Part shown: piece by piece, positions 1-12,045 of the stretch
Position numbering within the stretch: the first letter of the stretch is position 1
Layout of the letters: the number at the start of each line of letters is the position of its first letter
Program-made: the position numbers and the translations under genes
Assembly: GCA_963989245.1 (NCBI GenBank)
Contig: OZ022339.1
Span: 25,822,262 to 25,886,261 of the forward strand
From: Nansenia antarctica
Taxonomy: Eukaryota; Chordata; Actinopteri; Argentiniformes; Microstomatidae
Reading direction: 5' to 3'
DNA length: 64,000 nucleotides
The notes under the pieces: model-generated
What the model was told of the DNA's origin: nothing
The model's database searches: none
Seen by the model: the letters and a program-made list of their open reading frames with translations, nothing else

Positions 1-448
1 GTTCTGTACAATCTGTGTACACATCAGTCCCATCATAAACTCGCATTGCACAAACTCAATTTATGGAGAGTCAGTGATTACTGGAGGTAGGGCTATAGTG
101 TAACTTCTGCCTTAAGTTACAATGTTAAAAGCCTGAAAGCACAATGTTACTTTTTTAATTTTTATAGAATAGCTTCCTTACATAATTGACCGGTGTCACT
201 GGTGAAGCCTATGACATGTTACAGAGATTTGCTACTGATCCAATGTAGCAAGCTATCTGGAACTGTAAACCTAGTATGTTTTATTGGTTTAAAATAGCTG
301 CTATTTAATTTATAGTGTTCAATTGAAAGAGAAACTAGAAAGCTGGTATCGGCATTTTAGAATAGTTAACATTACAATTAGGTTAACCTTTGAAATGCGG
401 ATGTATCATAATTAGTAGCCTAGTTATGGCAAGTAGTGACATAGAGCT
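1..448. other. Non-coding left edge
   Basis: AT-rich sequence with stop codons in all frames. I see no exon, known repeat or RNA gene here. Confidence 0.5.
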
Positions 449-920
449 AGCCAGTCCTACAGTTAGCCAGTCCTACAGTTAGCCAGTCCTACAGTTAGCC
501 AGTCCTACAGTTAGCCAGTCCTACAGTTAGCCGGTCCTACAGCTAGCCAGTCCTACAGTTAGCCAGTCCTACAGTTAGCCAGTCCTACAGTTAGCCAGTC
601 CTACAGTTAGCCAGTCCTACAGTTAGCCAGTCCTACAGTTAGCCAGTCTTACAGCTAGCCAGTCCTACAGTTAGCCGGTCCTACAGTTAGCCGGTCCTAC
701 AGTTAGCCGGTCCTACAGTTAGCCGGTCCTACAGTTAGCCGGTCCTACAGCTAGCCGGTCCTACAGCTAGCCAGTCCTACAGCTAGCCAGTCCTACAGTT
801 AGCCAGTCTTACAGCTAGCCAGTCCTACAGTTAGCCAGTCCTACAGTTAGCCAGTCCTACAGTTAGCCAGTCCTACAGCTAGCCAGTCCTACAGTTAGCC
901 AGTCCTACAGCTAGCCAGTC
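449..920. repeat. 16-bp minisatellite, about 29 copies
   Basis: Head-to-tail copies of AGCCAGTCCTACAGTT, with scattered variants (CCGGTCC, CAGCTAGCC, CAGTCTTAC). Variants cluster in runs, for example a block of CCGG copies near 675-770, which points to local spread by unequal exchange or slippage. It has no spacers, so it is not a CRISPR array, and it encodes nothing recognisable. Confidence 0.95.
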
Positions 921-1207
921 TATCTGCGGTAAAATGAATCAGAACGGGGGGGGCGGGGGGGAGAGAGACTCTAGCTCAGCTGGCTAGCTGCTACTAGCCA
1001 ACAACTCCTTACAACATCTCTGATTTAGTTGGTTCACCACAAGAAGAATCTTGTCCTACTCGCAAACCCACATCAGCGAAGTCTAGTCTGACTTAGTTTG
1101 TTGGCAGAAGTTTCCTGATGACAGCTAGCAGGCTAGAGAGCTAGCAGCATAGCCTTTCAGAAGTGAGTCAGCCAGGCTATCATCTTTATCGGTGTTCTCA
1201 GTCTTAC

Positions 1208-1290
1208 CTGACGGTCCTCTTTTCAGTTTGATGTCCAGCACGGCAGGCACAGTGTACATGGATCCGTTCATAATGTACACAATGCGGGTG
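1208..1290 (-). CDS. Candidate internal exon of an unidentified gene
   Basis: On the minus strand a pyrimidine-rich stretch ending in TTTTCTAG precedes 83 nt that are open in the frame starting at the second base and end at a GTAAGA donor. The frame reads TRIVYIMNGSMYTVPAVLD, then IKLKRGPS; it has an internal ATG that could also start a protein. I do not recognise the family. A second frame is also open, and no neighbouring exon could be linked to it, so it may be a chance pairing of splice-like sites. If real, it belongs to a gene downstream of lgals3 on the same strand that runs off the left edge. Confidence 0.3.
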
Positions 1291-2091
1291 CTAGAAAACA
1301 GATGGTTGACAGTAGCAGCTATCTGAAGGTGAACTCATGCAGGACTCCTGTGGCTGCGACCTCCCAGCCGTGTGATGTGACTGCCCTCTGATGGACTAAC
1401 GTGACACCTCCCAGAATGCTCCTCAATTTACGACTTTTTTTTTTTATGACGATTGAACCAGGCCAGGGGTCAGCTCTTTCTTGTTAATATGTTTTTATTA
1501 TTTAATTAAACATTATTTCAAAATAATAATTCCACATTCACGTCTTTGGCAACATATCTACACAGTTTTACATCGATTTCCTAATATACTGTTGATGTGA
1601 TTAGAGAACTGCAATAACTAAATTGACCAGGACAAGGTGCCTCTGGTTAAAAATCCATGGGAGTTGTACAGCAATACAATTAGTAGTATAAAGGAAAAAT
1701 CCATATCGATTATCAGTTCATGAACACACACATGCATCATAATTCTGTAAGGCTAAATCAAACTGTAATTTACACAAAGAAACATATATGGTAACAGCAT
1801 ACCGATGTACTGAATGGAAGAAGCGAGATGCTTAAGACACCACGCTATCCCAGCTGGCCTACTACTTTTCATGCAGAATAAATTAGGATTATTTCCTTAC
1901 AACCCTACTAAAAGTAAGCAGACCTCTTGTTTCTTTATTGATGTTCCATAATTCCTCACTTGTGTAGATTGCTAAAGATAGAGCTATGTAGATGTAGACT
2001 CTAAGATGAAGAAGACTTCCCCCACAGGATGGGATGTATGTAAACTGCACTATCCAGTCCAACGGCCACAGTGTCGGCAGGTGAAGTCGTC

Positions 2092-5000
2092 TCAGAAAGA
2101 GATCATGCTCGGTGCCACACTGTAGAGGGTGACGTCCCCCGTCACTCTGAGCAGGGTGACGTCCTCCAGGCCTCCGACTCTGTGCTCAAACTCCAGCAGA
2201 TGGTTTCCGTCCACTGCTACTTTATAACTGTCCTCTTCCACAAGGATCTTGAGCTACAGGGAGGACAGACAGTCACACATTATAATAATAATATCTTAGA
2301 TTTATATCAGCATTTCTCAAACCCAAGGACGCTTAACAGATTTCATAGACAGTCAGACAGACAGAACAGAAAAACAAAACAAAGAAACAAAGACAGTGAG
2401 AGTGACAAAACTACACTCGAGGCCAAAGTCCTTAGAGAACAGGTGGGTTTTGAGTGCATTCAGTAATTACAATGGACATAACAGATACTTAAGACATTAC
2501 GTCATTAATAATTACCTTCGTTGACAGTAACAACATCTAGTTGAGATTGCATACATACAATACATGCAAATTCAGTGACATTCGTTTATTTATGTTCTAA
2601 ATTAACTTGGTCGTTCGCTGCTACAACAGTACCTCAAAACGATTCCCTTGAACAAAAGGGAACCCCCCTTCCCGTTCCTCTGGACCCCAGCATCCGTCCA
2701 GACTGGAGTTACGAACAATTTGTTGCTCATAAAATCGAGGGTTGAGGTGAAAGACAACATCTGGCCCTTTTATAAAATCAACCTGGAACCTAAAATAAAA
2801 GATCCTGAACATTAGTACAAATAACGAGGCCTTTTTTTTATGTCAGTTTTCTGCCTCAGAGGCAGGGAAGGCATGATATCTTTTGACAGTAATGAGATAA
2901 AACGGTTTGGATACCTGTCTCCTCCGGGTACGGGCTCACCCATTATGGTGATTACAAGCCTGGGCATGATTCCAGACTGGAGAGGGAGATCATACGGTAC
3001 CTGAAAGAGAGGTTTTAAAATATTGAGTATTAATAATTTAATGCACCAATAATTTAATGCACCATATAAAGTGTCATTGTCTTGTCAAACACACATTTCA
3101 AACATATATATTTTTAAAAACATCTTAACCTAGGGTTTGCATTTGGTATGGGGCAGGCTTGTTGATAAATTGTCTGCTTTATTCTGTAAATGGAAATGGG
3201 GGGGCTTTGAGAAATGACCACTAACTACTATAGTGTTATATCCCTTTTACAACATCCTCAGTAGGCGAACATCTTAATTTGTATCATAAGCCATGAAATC
3301 AATTTTAGTTCAACATTAGTTCAACCAAGACCTCACCTACATTCAACATTCCACCAGCCCAGTGACTCATCTCCTTAGTATAGGCTAGGCCTAGACTCTA
3401 CACTCTGGACTACACTGGCACCATAAACTTAGATTAGATCTAGAACAAATACATTGCAGGACCTCTTCCTGAATGTACGTAATAATAACAGTCTTGAGCT
3501 ATTCATTCAATGCCGTAATGTGAAACATTCAAAACAGCTATGTGATTGCAAAACACACATGATTTATTTTATTTCAATGTAACACATACAAATTGTTAGC
3601 TAGTTATGCTAATCTATGTTGGAAACAAACACAGAATACAGGATTACTACTAACAGCAACCAATTATGTTTGGCTTTATTAGACATAATACAGTGTACAG
3701 AAGTGTTATAAAAATATAGTGTGCCACAGCTCTAATATGTCATAATAGAAATGCTGTAATTTATTTTCATCATAAGCAGTTTATTGCACTTTAAAGGCAG
3801 CAAATATGGTCAGTCCCCCTAGACACAATTGCTTGTAAAAAAAACAACAACAACTCAAATCAGTCTTGCTGCATTGTTTGTAGCCTAACCAAACCGAGTC
3901 GATTCCCTGGGCGTGATGTCCTCGTCCGACTGAAAAGTTGATTCATTGCTTTCAAAAATATGGTGGATTATGCCTGGGCTGAAAAGACAAAAATAGATTT
4001 TTTTTTATAACTTTATTCTGTTTTTTTGCTGTGAGTTTTGCGTTGCACCCCCACTATACACCTCTGACTATATTCCCAAACAATAATGCCATTGCAGTGC
4101 CATTTTTTAGACAATCAACACCATTTTATAGCCCTGCAGCAAAATCGCAAAAAAAGAGTCGCAAAAAAGAGCCGCACCAAGTGGACAGATGCTCCAATGA
4201 GAGAGAGAGACTAGGAGCAACACCAGGAAGAAGCAAGCAAACAAGCCACATGTGTTAGTGTGTTTAATCAGCATGGAGACTCACCATCATGCCTCCTGGA
4301 GCAGCCGGACCACCAAACGGACCCATGGACCCTGGACCGAAGGACCCAGGGTGGCCAGGCTGAGGAGGGAAACCTCCCCCCCCCGGCGGGCCCCATGCTC
4401 CAGTAGGGATGGGAGGAAAGGCTCCCCCAGGGTACCCAGGGAACGGGCCTGGGCCACCTGCAGGGGGGAAAGCACCCGGGCCTCCTGGACCATACATCCC
4501 TCCACCAGCCGGACCTCCTGGGTAAGGCATGTTGGGGTACGGTCCCGGGGGTGCACCTGGGCTGGAGGGGAACGGTCCTGGGACTCCAGACGGGTATGGC
4601 AGAGGTGCCCCGTGAGCTCCTCCAGGGGGGAATTGCCCAGGGGCTCCAGGGAATTGTCCAGGGAATTGTCCAGGGAATTGTCCAGGGGCTCCAGGGCCAG
4701 ATGGGAACTGTCCTGGGGCTCCTGGGCCAGTTGGATATTGTCCAGGTATCCCTGGACCTGGTGGAAACCCGCCAGGTGCAGAGGGGGCTCCGGGATATTG
4801 CCCTGGTGCTCCAGGACCGGAGTTAAAGGGACCTTGACTTCCAGGGAACTGACCTGGGGCCCCTGGACCAGAGGACTGGGGCCCCCCCGGGAACCCACCT
4901 GGGGCGGAGGGTTGGGTCGGGGCTCCGGGGGCGGCACCGGGCCAGCCTGGGTTAGTGGCGGGAGGGACGTTGTTGGCAGGGGCAGCTGGGTTGGTGTTAC

Positions 5001-5451
5001 CGGTACTTGTTTTGTTAGCTTGTCCCGGGACGTCATCTAAGATGGCATCTGCCAGCTGCATGTAAAATAATGATTGAGTTGATGAAAATAAAAAAGGTTT
5101 GTTCAAGATTTCAATTGATAGAAATTGCATGATTAGTAACTATGGATTAGAGTTTCTCCGGGCCCATAGACTACTTTAAGGGTTAGGAACAATCTGACTA
5201 GGAATTTCTGGCTAAATCCTGAACCAGACCTTTAATTTTTAACATTCAATGGATTGATATCTCTTAAATTCGCCATGTAAAACCACATATCAGTAGTTCT
5301 ATTAAACATTGCTGTTTAGTTCTATAAAAAAAACATTTACACTGCTTGCATAACCCCACCTTTACTTAAACATCACAACATTCCTTACAACATTATCATC
5401 TCTTTAGATAGACTATTCTTCATAGCTAAAACTCACCGAGAAATCAGCCAT
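2092..5451 (-). CDS. lgals3: Galectin-3, complete coding region in five exons
   Basis: Chimera-type galectin: a beta-galactoside-binding lectin with one carbohydrate-recognition domain behind a flexible Pro/Gly-rich tail, acting in cytosol, nucleus and outside the cell. Coding exons, in transcript order: 5437-5451 (MADFS), 4285-5055, 2915-3000, 2633-2789, 2092-2253; phases join to 396 aa. Residues about 6-262 are the tail, with repeated PGAPGQ, QFPG and GPGAPG units; residues about 263-396 are the lectin domain, with the signature spread over FHLNPRF, a following IVRNSS and CWGPEER. The tail is roughly twice the length of the mammalian one. The short first exon and the MADFSLADA start match the family. 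An acceptor lies just before the ATG, so there should be an upstream non-coding exon; it was not located. The gene is divergent from gmfb. Confidence 0.93.
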
Positions 5452-6095
5452 GTCCTGAGAGATAATGAGAAAAAAGAACATCAGAAACTTTAGTCTTTCA
5501 GAGGTGAGGACAAACACATACTAGAGTATAATGTTACGTAAATAAATATATCCCAGTAACAACATTGAAAGGGCTTGCTGGCTAATAGCACTTCCAAATA
5601 TAGAATCCAAAGTACTGCGTAGCAGTCTGGTTATTGGTGCCATCTTTCTCTATCTGGTCTAGCTAACTAGCCTATATTGCATACAGCCAGAGAAAGAGAC
5701 ATTGATACAGTTACCAAGCTTCTTGTCTGACTGTTTAGCTTGAAATGTAGAGTTAGCTAGCCAGCTAGCTATAGCTAGGAGTTTGAAATGATGACAGATT
5801 GCTCAAAGTAAAGTTTAAGCTAATGACACATCTTTAAAAAGTACATTTCAGACATTACCTCGGCTAATGAGAGACCCCTCTCAACAATTTTAGAGTTAGA
5901 AACACAACGGTCTTGCCAGTTGAGAGATGATAACAGTGTAAGCTAGCTGTTATCTGTGACTGCCCAAACTCTTGAAAGGAAACGCACTCACGCTTCGAAC
6001 ATGACGTCAACATAGGGTGTGGCCTGAGAAGGCTGCGTTCCAGACTGCACGCAATGTTCCTCTGCTAGCTGCTACCCTGAGTGAATGGGTGTGTG

Positions 6096-6138
<43 letters not shown>

Positions 6139-6799
6139 ATTAGAATTATATAGCGCTTTTCTAGACACTCAAAGATGCTTTCCAAACTGAAAAGATCGAG
6201 TAGTAAAATAAAAAGAAACAAAAAAAAGAAAAGAAAAGATTAGATTACTAAATCTAAATCTAGGTGTCTTTGTAGGACAATCTACTCTGTATACTGCAAG
6301 TATATCTAGATTTACTTTATCATGTATCAAGATATTCTTTTTTATCTGCTTTAAAAAAAAAAGTAAAGTAAAATAAAAATAGAAAAAGATTCAATGTGTA
6401 AACGTAAACTCACTGTCAGTTCTCTGAAGTATGACCAACAGAGAACTTTTGGTCCAACACTATTAAAAAATAAAATGGATAATATCTCATGGAACACTTG
6501 ATCATAATCTGTAAAGAATTTTTGATTAATTGCACTTAATAAAAGGGGCTGTAGACATTTCATGAGACGAGAGCAACATTCATATAGGATCCTACTAGCC
6601 TACTAAACAACTACATTAAAAAGTAATGTAAGCATGCTGTTGGTTATGATAATCATGAAGAAAGAGCATGATGAAATGGGGATGTAGACTGTTGGGATTG
6701 GTCAGATCAGAGTCACAAGATGAGCAGGAAAAAAACCCGAATGATTTCGTGCTGCCCTCCTCAGGTCTAGACGGTTTTGGAGTCTGCGATCCAGGGAAA
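5452..6799. promoter_or_regulatory. Divergent lgals3/gmfb intergenic region
   Basis: About 1.3 kb between the two start codons, containing the leader and promoters of both genes; neither start site could be placed. It also holds an (AAT)n tract at 6096-6137, followed by a retroelement-like stretch to about 6300 ending in the AGCGCTTTTCTAGACACTCA type of sequence seen again in reverse near 40800. No other coding potential was seen. Confidence 0.5.
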
Positions 6800-9700
6800 A
6801 TGGTAAGTTATTGCAGAGGTGGATTAAACCTGCTGAATCTATTTTCCTAGAATGTACCTACTTGCAATTGTTATTTAATTTCATCAGCCTCCATTGGCAT
6901 TTCATTTGAAATATTCGTAGTTTTTTGGATCAAGCTTAGTTCAGTGTTTCCCCAAATATGCAGTTCCACCCAATTCTCATTGTGATGTGCTGCAACATGT
7001 CACGGTATGGACGGACAGCTAGCTGGCGAACTGATCAACCCCATAGGTGTTGTCTGAGTTAAGGGAAGTTAAACACTATGAAATACATGTTATTCTACCG
7101 ATTAATCAGCTTGACAAAGTCTCGTTGTCTTTCTTGGACAGATGTATGCTATGTCTAATTCAGAGCTAGTTAGCTAGCTATCCCTAGCTAGCTCATTCCC
7201 ACTTCCTGAAGTTTCTTGTTGGCTAACGTCGAGACAGACAGACAGCTAGCTCTGCTAAACGAGTTGGATGACTTCACTTCCAGACAGCTGAAACAACTGC
7301 GAAATTATGCAAGATCGCATGAATTATTGTTGGTTGCATTATAGCTCCTGTTGGTAGTTTAAACAGACATCTCTAAATCAGTGCACGTCGTCGTAATGTC
7401 CTGTCACAATCATGGTTAATAAATCAATTACACTGATAGGCCAAACATAATAGATTAGAATCTATAGACTGGCCATAATCACAACGACTTGTCCCCACTT
7501 CTCAACCTTATTGCCAACTCCTGATAACATTTCATGAAATGAATAGAATAGCCCACTATCTAGTATATGAATGACCTACAATATCTCAGTAGCCTTCAGC
7601 TCATTTCTGTATCAATTGTCTTATACCATCCCCTCCACTGTATGCTCTGGGTTGTGGGATATTACAGTAGTACAGTACTGTAGTTAGTTAATACAGTAGT
7701 TAGAGTCTTTGTGTCGGCCAGGGTTAGGTAGGGGACAGAAGTAAAGAGATGCATATGTGCTGTATGAGGTTTAAGTTTCAACCCATGGTCAGGTAGTCCC
7801 AAAACTGAGTTAGGGTTTGGACTGGTGCTTGGCTGGAAAAGGGGGAGGTGATTTTTCTTTTTTAAGGAATGGAGCTGGGGTAAGGGTTTGATCTTTGCTC
7901 TCCCAACTATCGTTCCTAATCGTACTTACTGGAATTCCTTCTATCCATACATTGCAGAGTGAATCACTGGTAGTGTGCGATGTGGATGGAGATTTAGTTA
8001 AAAAGCTACGGGAGTTCCGTTTCCGAAAGGCGACCAACAATGCTGCCATCATCAGTAAGTATTCTGATCATATTGATGTCGTTGTTTTTCTTACCCTTGA
8101 TCCACACATGGGGCCTGGGTCAAGGACCAACATGTTGAATGGTTTATGAAAAGGTTAATTCCCCCAAAATCAAAGTTGATCTGACTGAAGCGTGAAGCCT
8201 CTCGTTATAAGGTTCCTTTAAGAAAACGATGTCTGCTCAAGTCTCTATGCAGTTGTACGGCTTACATTTATATTTTATTTTTTTCATCTCAGTGAAGATT
8301 GACAAAGAAAAACAGATTGTTATCCTTGATGAAGAACATGAGGTAAGTTGCTAGATTTTTCCAACTTATTTTTCCCATTTCAGTGTCAATTTGTCATATC
8401 CAATAATTATATTAATCTACACATAATTAAGAATTAATGACTGGATAAGTATTACATTTTATTCCACATAGGCCTACTTTTTTTGTCATTAGTCTTATTC
8501 TAAAAATAAATAAAATAAATAAAAATTGAGCAATGTGACATACATGATGTATACAAACTATTGTGGTCACTAGTCTTACTCTAAATGTTTTGAGATCAGT
8601 AGAACTGAGATTATTGTAGATTTATATAAACTGTAGTGTAATGTTAGACTCAAGTTTAACGTTAGGCCTAGATATTGCAAAGCAGTACTGAAAATACCAA
8701 TACAACTGTTGAATAGTAACCATGATATTTTCTTTCTTATTTTAGGATATTTCTCCTGATGATCTTAAGGATGAACTGCCTGAGAGACAGCCAAGATATC
8801 CTTTCCTCAAATAACAAATGTGCTTCTGCCAGGTGGAGGAAGTTGACACTTGTCGTAGAGACAGCCAGTCCTGTGGCATGACCCATTCAGTTCTGAATAG
8901 AACTTGAAGCTAGCAGAGAAGTCATCAGCAGAAAAACTAGAAAAAGATAAATTAAATTAATGACCTGATGTCTAGTGGTCTTAATTGTTCTGATTGTATT
9001 TGTTTAGGGGAAAGAGCAATTGAAAGACACATTGACGGTCTTGATGAAGTGAAGTTGGTTTAAATTGAACTCATCTTATTTCTAGTAGGAGTCGCACACC
9101 TGAACCACTCCTCAAAATAATACCATGCAGCTAATGTCCTTGAAACACCGTTTGTAAGTGACAATGATAGTGTCATGTCTCTATCCATCTTTGTTTGTCA
9201 TCCAGCATACTGAAATGGACTGCCAATTGTCTGAATCAACTGTCAACTTCCTCCACCTAGGACATACTGTGGTGAAAATGAGACACACAATGCTGAAAGC
9301 CACGATCTGTAATTGGTGGGATATCAGGATTAGGAGCTATGCCTTTTGTTATATTCTATTGCACTTCAATTAAATGTTTAACTCATCAAATCTCTCTCAT
9401 TCACTTCAACTCTTTATCTTGAAGTGTCCTTAACCTCCTGCACATTTGTGGTCTATAGCTATAAGTACGAACATGATGACGGACGGGTGTCTTATCCTCT
9501 CTGCTTCATCTTCTCAAGTCCAGTGGGTAAGATCAGATCATCAACATCCCTGCAGCAATATCCTACAGGCCAAAAAAAAGGAAAGATGAAAATGTATGTT
9601 TTTGTTGAAGAGAGCCTGCCAGGGTCAACTGATTTAGATATAACAAAATATGAAGTGAAGAGAATCATCCCTACTCCCCACAGCAGGTTGCTATGTAGCA

Positions 9701-12045
9701 GTGGCGGACTCAGGCTGTTTGAAGGGCAGGGGCGAAAAGAAAAAAAGGGCACCTACTGCACAACATGGGACCCCATCATTGCACATGGTCAAGTTTAGAC
9801 CATTGGAAGGGCAGCCAATAGGGCACATCCTCTAATTTTGCCACTCAAAAGGGCACTTTAGTGCAATGTTTTTCAGCTGTGGGGGCACATGGTAAAATGT
9901 AGACCATTGGAGCCGAGGGGCACCAATAGGGCACATCCTCAAATTTCTGCCACTCAAAAGGGCACTTAAGCAAGAAGTTTTTCAACCGTGGGGGCACCAG
10001 GAGGGGCAGTCGCCCCCCCCCTGCCTCCCCCCTGAGTCCGCCAGTGCTATAGAGTAACACTTTTCCCCCTAGGATGCAAACCGGAGATGCAGATGATGTA
10101 TGCTGGGAGCAAAAACAAACTGGTGCAAACTGTGGAACTGACAAAGGTTTGTTTGTTGTTTGTTTACTATTTTACTGTCTGCTGTATTGATTATTATTAG
10201 AACTATATAGTTTTGTCCTGTCATTATATACTTAGGGCCAATCCCAATTCACCCCTACGGCTTCGTTTTCACCCCTATGGCTTCGTTTTGCGCGTTCTCG
10301 TTTAGGGGTAGGGGTGTCCCAATTCATATTTCATCGAGCCATGGCTTCATTTCGAATGCTAACTATGACTTCGTTTCGAGCGATTCCAGGACCAGACTAG
10401 CTTTGAAGCCGTAGGGGTACGCTACCCCTTGATTCCAGGATGCATTGCGAATCATCTACAGAAATGTTATGTCGCTCTATTCAATGCGGAAATGTCATTT
10501 TACTTTCTCTGTAATTACTTATTAATAAAGATTTGAAAAATTATTATAACCATCTTATTATCTTAGTTTAATGTCATTACAATGCATTATAGACCTTTTA
10601 TTTATAACAAGCATAACAAAAAAATCGCTTTTATGTCGGTGCTGTGTCTAACGTGACAGTAACGCAACGCTGCATGACAGTCGAGCATTTCAGAGATGTA
10701 CAATCATAAATCAATTATTACCTGTGGCGTTTGACAGCGGATGATAGTACACATATGTAAAGTTATCTATCAAACGTTAGGCTGACTTGTACATGATGCG
10801 CATTTTGACCTATTTCCATGTAGCGGCACCCGCAATCTAATCCGAGCAGTTGTTATTATGTAATATTATTAATGGGTTGTATCATTCATTTAAATGCATT
10901 ATAGACGTTTTCTTTATAACAAGCACAACAACAACAAAACGTTATTATGCCGATGTGCTGTGTCTAACGTTACAGGCTGCATGACAGTCGAGCATTTCAG
11001 AGATGTACAATCATAAATCAATTATTACCTGTGGCGTTTGACAGTGGATGATGGTACACTTATGTAAAGTTATCTATCAAATGTTAGGCTGACTTGTAGC
11101 GCAGTTTGACCTATTTCCATGTAGCGGCGTAATCCGAGCAGTTGTTATTATGTAATATTATTAATGGGTTGTATCATTCATTTAAATGCATTATAGACCT
11201 TTTCTTTATAACAAGCATAAAAAAAAAAAAAAGCTTTTATGTCGGTGCTGTGTCTAACGTGACAGTAACGCAACGCTGCATGACAGTCGAGCATTTCAGA
11301 GATGTACAGATCTAAGTTTTTGACCACGACTACTATGATTGAATGATTTTTGGATTCTTGATGACGAATTGTTCTGAGAAAGGCGCTTGGTAACGTGATT
11401 TTGGACAACGCTTTATGACTACTGATGGACTCGTGTGTATGTGGTGGCTGAGGATTGAGTCACGGGTATCTTTGGAGGAACATCGTGCGCTGACAGATCT
11501 GGTTAATACTCTGTGTTTTGGTTGGAGTCATTCATTGTCATTATTGCGATGTCCACAAAAAAGACATCGTTGATGGAAGAGACTAAAAAAGGAACGAAAG
11601 GAACGAAAGGACGAAAAAAAATGCTTATAGCACACGCAACAGAAATAAACACAGCTGAAGAAGGCATTGTGAGATGTGTGATTTCGCCGGCAACATATTA
11701 ACGCGCATCTATTTAAACCACTGCTGATGACGTATCGGTCGTGAAGGGCTGTCCCATTTCATAGGGGGAGATTTCAACCCCTACGGCTTGTGGCTCTGTT
11801 CGAAGGCCTTGGCTCGAAATCGAGTCACACTCGAAAACAAGCCATAGGGGTAGAAAAGGGAATCGGGATTGGGCCTTACACATACATACAATTCTCTAAA
11901 CTCTCGTAGGTTTCCCTTGCCTTTCTCCTTGTAAAAAGTACGCCCTTTGTCTGACCTCCCTCGTTTCTGGCAGGTCTTCGAGATCAGAAACACAGAGGAC
12001 CTGACAGAGGAATGGCTTAGAGAGAAACTTGGGTTTTTCGGTTAA
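6800..12045 (+). CDS. gmfb: Glia maturation factor beta, complete coding region
   Basis: ADF/cofilin-homology protein that binds the Arp2/3 complex and promotes actin-branch removal in the cytosol. Exons: 6800-6802 (ATG only), 7958-8054, 8293-8342, 8746-8795, 9444-9526, 10073-10146, 11974-12045; phases join to 142 aa, the usual family length. The protein starts MSESLVVCDVDGDLV and ends EEWLREKLGFFG, almost identical to vertebrate GMFB. The start codon alone in exon 1, with the coding sequence resuming at SESLVV, is supported by the GTAAGT donor directly after ATG. Intron 4 has AT-AC minor-type borders (separate entry). Intron 5 carries a hAT-like MITE and intron 6 a 1.6-kb Harbinger-type element. 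Confidence 0.95.
8796..9443 (+). other. gmfb: AT-AC (U12-type) intron of gmfb
   Basis: The exon ends CCAAG and the intron opens ATATCCTTTCC, the classic minor-spliceosome 5' splice site. It closes with TCCTTAAC (9427-9434), a full U12 branch-site match, ten bases before the terminal AC at 9442-9443. Only this choice restores the conserved reading PERQPRFVVYSYKY across the junction; no GT-AG alternative does. The intron contains a roughly 260-bp segment repeated at 13181-13461. Confidence 0.93.
8933..9192 (+). repeat. Segment duplicated downstream of gmfb (copy 1)
   Basis: Lies inside the gmfb AT-AC intron and aligns, with few mismatches and one short internal repeat difference, to 13181-13461 in the same orientation. 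No terminal inverted repeats were seen, so it looks like a duplicated segment rather than a recognised transposon. Confidence 0.85.
9699..10046. mobile_element. hAT-like MITE in gmfb intron 5
   Basis: Ends CAGTGGCGGACTCAGG and, inverted, CCTGAGTCCGCCAGTG. The flanks CTATGTAG and CTATAGAG match at six of eight positions, consistent with an 8-bp hAT target duplication. The interior holds two imperfect copies of a unit rich in AAAGGGCAC. No transposase is present. Confidence 0.75.
10235..11875. mobile_element. Non-autonomous PIF/Harbinger-type element, 1.64 kb
   Basis: Begins GGGCCAATCCCAATTC, ends with the inverted form GAATCGGGATTGGGCC, and is flanked by TTA on both sides (10232-10234, 11876-11878), the target duplication of this superfamily. 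Three partial direct copies of a unit beginning TGCATTATAGAC (near 10580, 10895 and 11188) fill the middle. A 62-codon Lys-rich reading frame at 11513-11701 resembles no transposase I know. It lies in gmfb intron 6 and shares internal sequence with the element at 52245-53147. Confidence 0.85.

Noticed and set aside
449..920. CRISPR-like array (also 49497-49727, 57414-57556 and 61599-63029)
   Set aside because: The units abut with no spacers and the genome is vertebrate; these are minisatellites.
4252..5040. Long plus-strand and alternative minus-strand open frames over the galectin-3 tail
   Set aside because: They are shadows of the GC-rich Pro/Gly repeat exon. Only the frame that joins MADFS to the lectin domain is supported.
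11513..11701. Lys-rich 62-codon frame as a gene inside the Harbinger-type element
   Set aside because: It does not resemble the Harbinger transposase or its Myb-like partner and is short, so it was kept only as a remark.
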